Source: Paeniglutamicibacter antarcticus
GTDB taxonomy: Bacteria > Actinomycetota > Actinomycetes > Actinomycetales > Micrococcaceae
Length of the DNA: 64,000 nucleotides
Direction of reading: 5' to 3'
NCBI RefSeq assembly: GCF_900010755.1
Contig: NZ_CZJT01000116.1
Span: 1-64,000 of the forward strand
The translations under genes and the position numbers were made by a program. The number at the start of each line of letters is the position of its first letter. The first letter of the stretch is position 1. The notes beneath the pieces are model-generated. The model was not told where the DNA came from and did not search any database. It was given only the letters and a program-made list of their open reading frames with translations. This document shows, one piece after another, positions 60,824-64,000 of the stretch.

Positions 60824-61023
60824 CACGAACATCGTAGGTGTGGACACCCACGCCCGCACCGACACCTGCGCCATCCTGGTGGCAGCCACCGGCGAGGTCG
60901 AGGATACGGCCACGTTCACCGGTCACCGCCGCCCTCTTCGCCCACACCGCCGAGGACGCACACCGCACTGCCGTCCACACCCAACTCCTGGCCGACGAGG
61001 CCGCCGAGTCGCATGAGTTCTGA
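60824..61023 (+). pseudogene. IS110-family transposase remnant
   Basis: A fragment reading NIVGVDTHARTDTCAILVAA, the characteristic N-terminal VGVDTH of IS110 transposases, with the first DEDD Asp. It is followed in another frame by TAALFAHTAEDAHRTAVHTQ to a stop at 61023. The N-terminus lacks a start codon and the catalytic middle is missing. No IS ends or target duplication were found. It is a short remnant, and the second piece may belong to something else. Confidence 0.5.
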
Positions 61024-61158
61024 AGACGAGCTGGTTTCACATGTCCCAGCAGAAGAGGCCGGCCTCTATCCGGTTGTGCAAGGCACTGTCGGCGCTTTAT
61101 GGGCTGCCTCATGTGGTGAACCTCCTCTTTGCCAAGGTACAAGGTAGAGGAAGTGTGA

Positions 61159-63057
61159 TCAGCCCGTGTGGCGGGCGCCCGCTCGCGGGCTTTGGTCCGT
61201 CTGCACCGCGTTCGTACCTGCTTCGCGTTCGTCGAGCCGACCGCCGACCGCGCGCAGGGCGGCGAGGATCGTCGCCAAATCGACAAGTTCCTGGATGAGC
61301 GCGCCAGCTGTCGCGGGAATCACCCCGAACGCCGCGATCACCATCAACACAACCGAGATGGCAATTCCTAGCCAGATGCTTTGCAGGGCGATTCGAACGG
61401 TGTCGCGTCCGACTTTGACTGCCAGTGCAACGCGGGAGATGTCGTCGACGAGGATCACGGCATCCGCCGATTCGCTCGCCGCCGTTGCGCCTTTGGCTCC
61501 CATGGCGATGCCCACATCCGCCGCAGCGAGCACGGGCGCGTCGTTCACTCCGTCACCGACCATGATCACCGGCCGCTCCGCGATACTTCCGACCTCGGCC
61601 ACTTTGTCCGCTGGCAGGCATTCCGCGCGAACCCGGGTGATGCCCAGCTCCGACGCGACGTGCTGTGCCGTTTCTGCGGCATCACCGGTGAGCATCATCG
61701 ACTGCCTGACACCCAGCTTCTCGAGCCGTTGCAGCGTGGCTTTCGCGTTCACCCGCAGGCGGTCGCTTGCCAGCAGTGCTCCCGCGTACACCCCGCCGAT
61801 CGCCACATAGATGGCCAGTTCGCCAGATCCTATCTGCGTGCGTCGTGCTTCCGGAGCGTGCTGGGCTACGAACGCGAACTTCCCGACCACCACCTCGCGG
61901 CCCTGAATACTGGCGACCACGCCATTTGTGGCGGCCTCTTGCGCCGTCGCGGCCTCGTGCAATTGGAGTCCACGATCTTTGGCCGCAGCGATCATCGAAA
62001 CCGCGAGCACATGCGACGAATACTGCTCGGCGCTCGCAACTGCGCTCAGCACCTCGTCCGCTGTGAACGGAGGCTCGGGCCGAACCTCCGCGAGAGCTGG
62101 CGTTCCATAGGTGAGGGTGCCGGTCTTGTCGAAAACCACCGTCTTCGCCGCCGACAGCTGTTCCAGCACCCCACCGCTCTTCACAATGACGCCATGGCGC
62201 GCTGCCCGGCTCATACCGCCAATGAACGCCACGGGCGCCGCGATCAGCAACGGGCACGGGGTGGCAAGCACCAGCACCTCGGCGAACCGCACGGGATCAC
62301 CACTCAGCCACCAAGCTACCGCCCCCAGGGCCAGCGAGAAGACCGTGAACGGTACGGCGTACCGGTCGGCGAGCCGAACGACCGGCGCTTTGCTCTCAGC
62401 GGCTTGGGCGACCAGTGCGACGATCTGCTGGTATTGACTAGCCGACGCTGTCTCCGTGGCTCGGATCTCCACGGCTTGCTGGCCGTTCACGGCGCCACTG
62501 AGTACCGTGTCTCCGGTCCGTTTCTCCACGGGGATGCTCTCACCAGTGATCGAGGATTGATCGAGGGTGGTCTCGGCGGAGAGCAGCACACCATCGACGG
62601 GCACGATTTCCGACGGACGCACGAGCAGCACGTCGCCCACCCGCACCGCATTAACCGGCAGGTCGCGGTAGCCACCTTCAAAAGAGCGGTGCGCGAGCTG
62701 CGGCACACGGTTGAGCAGCGCGTCCAACTCGCGTTTCGCCCGTTGGTTTGCGTAGTTCTCTAGAGCGTCGCCGCTGGTCAGCATGAGAACGACGATTAGG
62801 GCTGCGATGTATTCGCCGACCACGACCGTGGAGACGATGGCTGTCACCGCAAGGATATCGAGCCCGAATTCCCGACGCAGTATTGACCGAACCATCCCCA
62901 CGGCCTGCCAGGCAGCGATCGTGAGGGAATATGCGCTAAACAGCCACTGCACTAGCCAGCCTGCGCCGCCGAGTGCCAGAAGGATCCCGGCGACGCCCAC
63001 AGCAATCGTGAGCGTGACCAGCCAATACCGGCGTGCGAGATCAAGAATGTGGGACAT
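61159..63057 (-). CDS. Heavy-metal-translocating P-type ATPase
   Basis: A 632-residue P1B-type ATPase. It has an ATPCPLLIAAP motif in membrane segment 6, the phosphorylation site DKTGTLTYG, the TGES loop (SSITGESIPVE), a TGD and GVNDAPVLAAADVGIAMG hinge. No N-terminal metal-binding domain is present, so it starts directly at the first helices. The TPC motif points to divalent metal export such as Zn/Cd/Co, but selectivity is not certain. The start is ATG 63057. It is flanked by an IS remnant and by a gene-free stretch, suggesting a transferred region. Confidence 0.93.
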   Translation of the reverse strand: MSHILDLARRYWLVTLTIAVGVAGILLALGGAGWLVQWLFSAYSLTIAAWQAVGMVRSILRREFGLDILAVTAIVSTVVVGEYIAALIVVLMLTSGDALENYANQRAKRELDALLNRVPQLAHRSFEGGYRDLPVNAVRVGDVLLVRPSEIVPVDGVLLSAETTLDQSSITGESIPVEKRTGDTVLSGAVNGQQAVEIRATETASASQYQQIVALVAQAAESKAPVVRLADRYAVPFTVFSLALGAVAWWLSGDPVRFAEVLVLATPCPLLIAAPVAFIGGMSRAARHGVIVKSGGVLEQLSAAKTVVFDKTGTLTYGTPALAEVRPEPPFTADEVLSAVASAEQYSSHVLAVSMIAAAKDRGLQLHEAATAQEAATNGVVASIQGREVVVGKFAFVAQHAPEARRTQIGSGELAIYVAIGGVYAGALLASDRLRVNAKATLQRLEKLGVRQSMMLTGDAAETAQHVASELGITRVRAECLPADKVAEVGSIAERPVIMVGDGVNDAPVLAAADVGIAMGAKGATAASESADAVILVDDISRVALAVKVGRDTVRIALQSIWLGIAISVVLMVIAAFGVIPATAGALIQELVDLATILAALRAVGGRLDEREAGTNAVQTDQSPRAGARHTG

Positions 63058-63496
63058 GAGATCAGTCTTGCAGAAAAGCCACGGCGGCACGTCAAAATTG
63101 GTGACCCCACTGCGATAAACCCGGAATTATTCAGTCGCGCCGCACTTCAGCCGAGCATGGGGCACAGCGGATTGAATTGGATGGATGACGGGTGGAGCGC
63201 AGGATCGAGTTCACCAGATCCTGCGTGGCGACTGCGAGAAAGATGACGAGGGGACGATCGCCATGGGACCAGGCACTGCATTCAGCGGTCGGTACAGGAG
63301 AGACCTGCTTCGGTCGCGACTGATTGCCCTCGCGAAGGCGTTGACTACCGATGAGATAGCAGATAGTCCGTGAACGCGAAGCATGCCACTTGTGAGGCCC
63401 GACAGGCCGCGACCCAACCGGCACGGGTGGCGCGCCCGATCCGGACCGGCAAGCAGACGCAGCCGCGTTTGCAGGATCTCCCGGAACAGGAACTCC
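63058..63496. other. Intergenic region
   Basis: About 440 bases with only short frames. One on the + strand (63185-63373, ending LIALAKALTTDEIADSP) reads partly protein-like but matches no family I know. It probably contains the promoter of the metal ATPase. Nothing else was identified. Confidence 0.35.
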
Positions 63497-63889
63497 TCAA
63501 GCAAGACATTCTGCATGAAGTTGGATGCTAAGCCGCCCAGCAGCCGAACGACCGCTTTTTGCCCGGCTGGTCAAGGTGAGGACGAGCCAGATGCCCCGAA
63601 GGGGGCAACAGACCAGCAGAGCCCACCCCGCCCGGTCGCCCTTCCTGAAGCCCAGAGTCGGCAGGCGCACCCCGGCCAGCAGCACGACGAGTCGAATGAG
63701 TACGTAGGTCACCGGGTTGACCAGAAAGGTGCCCAGCCCCTCGCCGAACCACTGTTCGCCCAGGCGTTGGAGACATTCGACCAGAGGCGTCCACAGCGGG
63801 ATGTCCACGTTGCCTTCGATGACATTGTGAAAGACAAGGTTGTTCCAACCGGTGAGAGCGATGGAGCCGACCACCAGCCCGAGCCGCAT
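63497..63889 (-). CDS. Hypothetical membrane protein
   Basis: A 130-residue protein with hydrophobic stretches (LGLVVGSIALTGWNNLVFHN, VTYVLIRLVVLLAGVRL and ALLVCCPLRGIWLVLTL) and a positively charged tail. No family was recognised. It starts at ATG 63889, immediately after the TGA of the upstream gene (TGAATG), so the two are translationally linked. It may act with that partial membrane protein. Confidence 0.55.
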   Translation of the reverse strand: MRLGLVVGSIALTGWNNLVFHNVIEGNVDIPLWTPLVECLQRLGEQWFGEGLGTFLVNPVTYVLIRLVVLLAGVRLPTLGFRKGDRAGWALLVCCPLRGIWLVLTLTSRAKSGRSAAGRLSIQLHAECLA

Positions 63890-64000
63890 TCACACCCGGC
63901 GGGGTGCGGGGCCGGCAACGACGATCACGGCTACCGCCGGCTCAGTGGCTCCCGTGACAAGCAGGCTGAGTAGGAGCAGGACAAAGCCGACCAGGATGCT
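63890..64000 (-). CDS. Partial membrane protein gene (3' end only, runs off the window)
   Basis: The last 36 residues of a gene entering from the right edge: SILVGFVLLLLSLLVTGATE, then EPAVAVIVVAGPAPRRV and stop. One hydrophobic helix is visible. The stop abuts the ATG of the next gene. Nothing can be said about the missing part. Confidence 0.5.
   Translation of the reverse strand, partial: SILVGFVLLLLSLLVTGATEPAVAVIVVAGPAPRRV

Noticed and set aside
63131..63424. 97-residue frame in the gap upstream of the metal ATPase
   Set aside because: Composition and lack of any conserved feature suggest chance.

Overview
The window reads as high-GC Gram-positive (actinobacterial) chromosome. The closest match by gene content is the Micrococcaceae, such as Arthrobacter or Paeniglutamicibacter; this is inferred from families and composition, not from a database search. 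Supporting genes are a LexA-box-associated DnaE2 with a DUF6504 protein, a DUF1206 protein, a GTP-type PEP carboxykinase, a eukaryote-like NADP isocitrate dehydrogenase and a PheS-related ligase. I see no tRNA, rRNA, CRISPR array, phage module or intact insertion sequence.

Layout. 0-13 kb: an AhpD-like protein, a NarL-type two-component system, a hipBA toxin-antitoxin module with three repeated operators, a broken VOC gene, an ABC exporter with its TetR regulator, a carbamoyltransferase-like protein, a TPR protein, a YefM/YoeB module and an immunity-like protein. 13-20 kb: a decayed lipoprotein gene, then error-prone polymerase dnaE2, an FAD disulfide oxidoreductase and a DUF6504 gene, with LexA-box-like sites before dnaE2 and the DUF6504 gene. 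20-26 kb: an ATPase, a PheS-like ligase behind a short aromatic-rich leader peptide, a DUF1206 protein and the gluconate pair gntK-gntP. 26-32 kb: a frameshifted patatin, a methyltransferase, VOC genes (one with an AraC regulator), decayed small genes, and an EamA exporter divergent from a LysR regulator. 32-37 kb: an aromatic-acid module (flavin monooxygenase, IclR regulator, MFS transporter) with two near-identical 19-bp operators, then an SRAP peptidase. 38-45 kb: a GH3 glycosidase, an MGDG-synthase-like glycosyltransferase, DUF1003 and an ABC1/UbiB kinase. 45-57 kb: isocitrate dehydrogenase, PEP carboxykinase, ArsR with a SulP transporter, a KAS III-like enzyme lacking its catalytic His, phosphoketolase and acetate kinase. 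57-64 kb: a DUF4389 protein, hypothetical membrane proteins, an IS110 remnant, a P-type metal ATPase and membrane genes running off the right edge.

How the genes fit together. Gluconate kinase feeds 6-phosphogluconate into the pentose phosphate pool, phosphoketolase can split pentose phosphates to acetyl phosphate, and acetate kinase can turn that into ATP and acetate. The IclR module probably imports and hydroxylates a hydroxybenzoate. DnaE2, DUF6504 and SRAP belong to DNA-damage functions.

The most interesting stretch is 21.28-22.54 kb: a class II synthetase-like ligase with a changed amino-acid pocket, preceded by a 23-codon leader containing Tyr-Trp-Phe and a possible alternative RNA fold. 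Several genes carry single-base frameshifts, some in homopolymers, so both real decay and assembly error should be considered.
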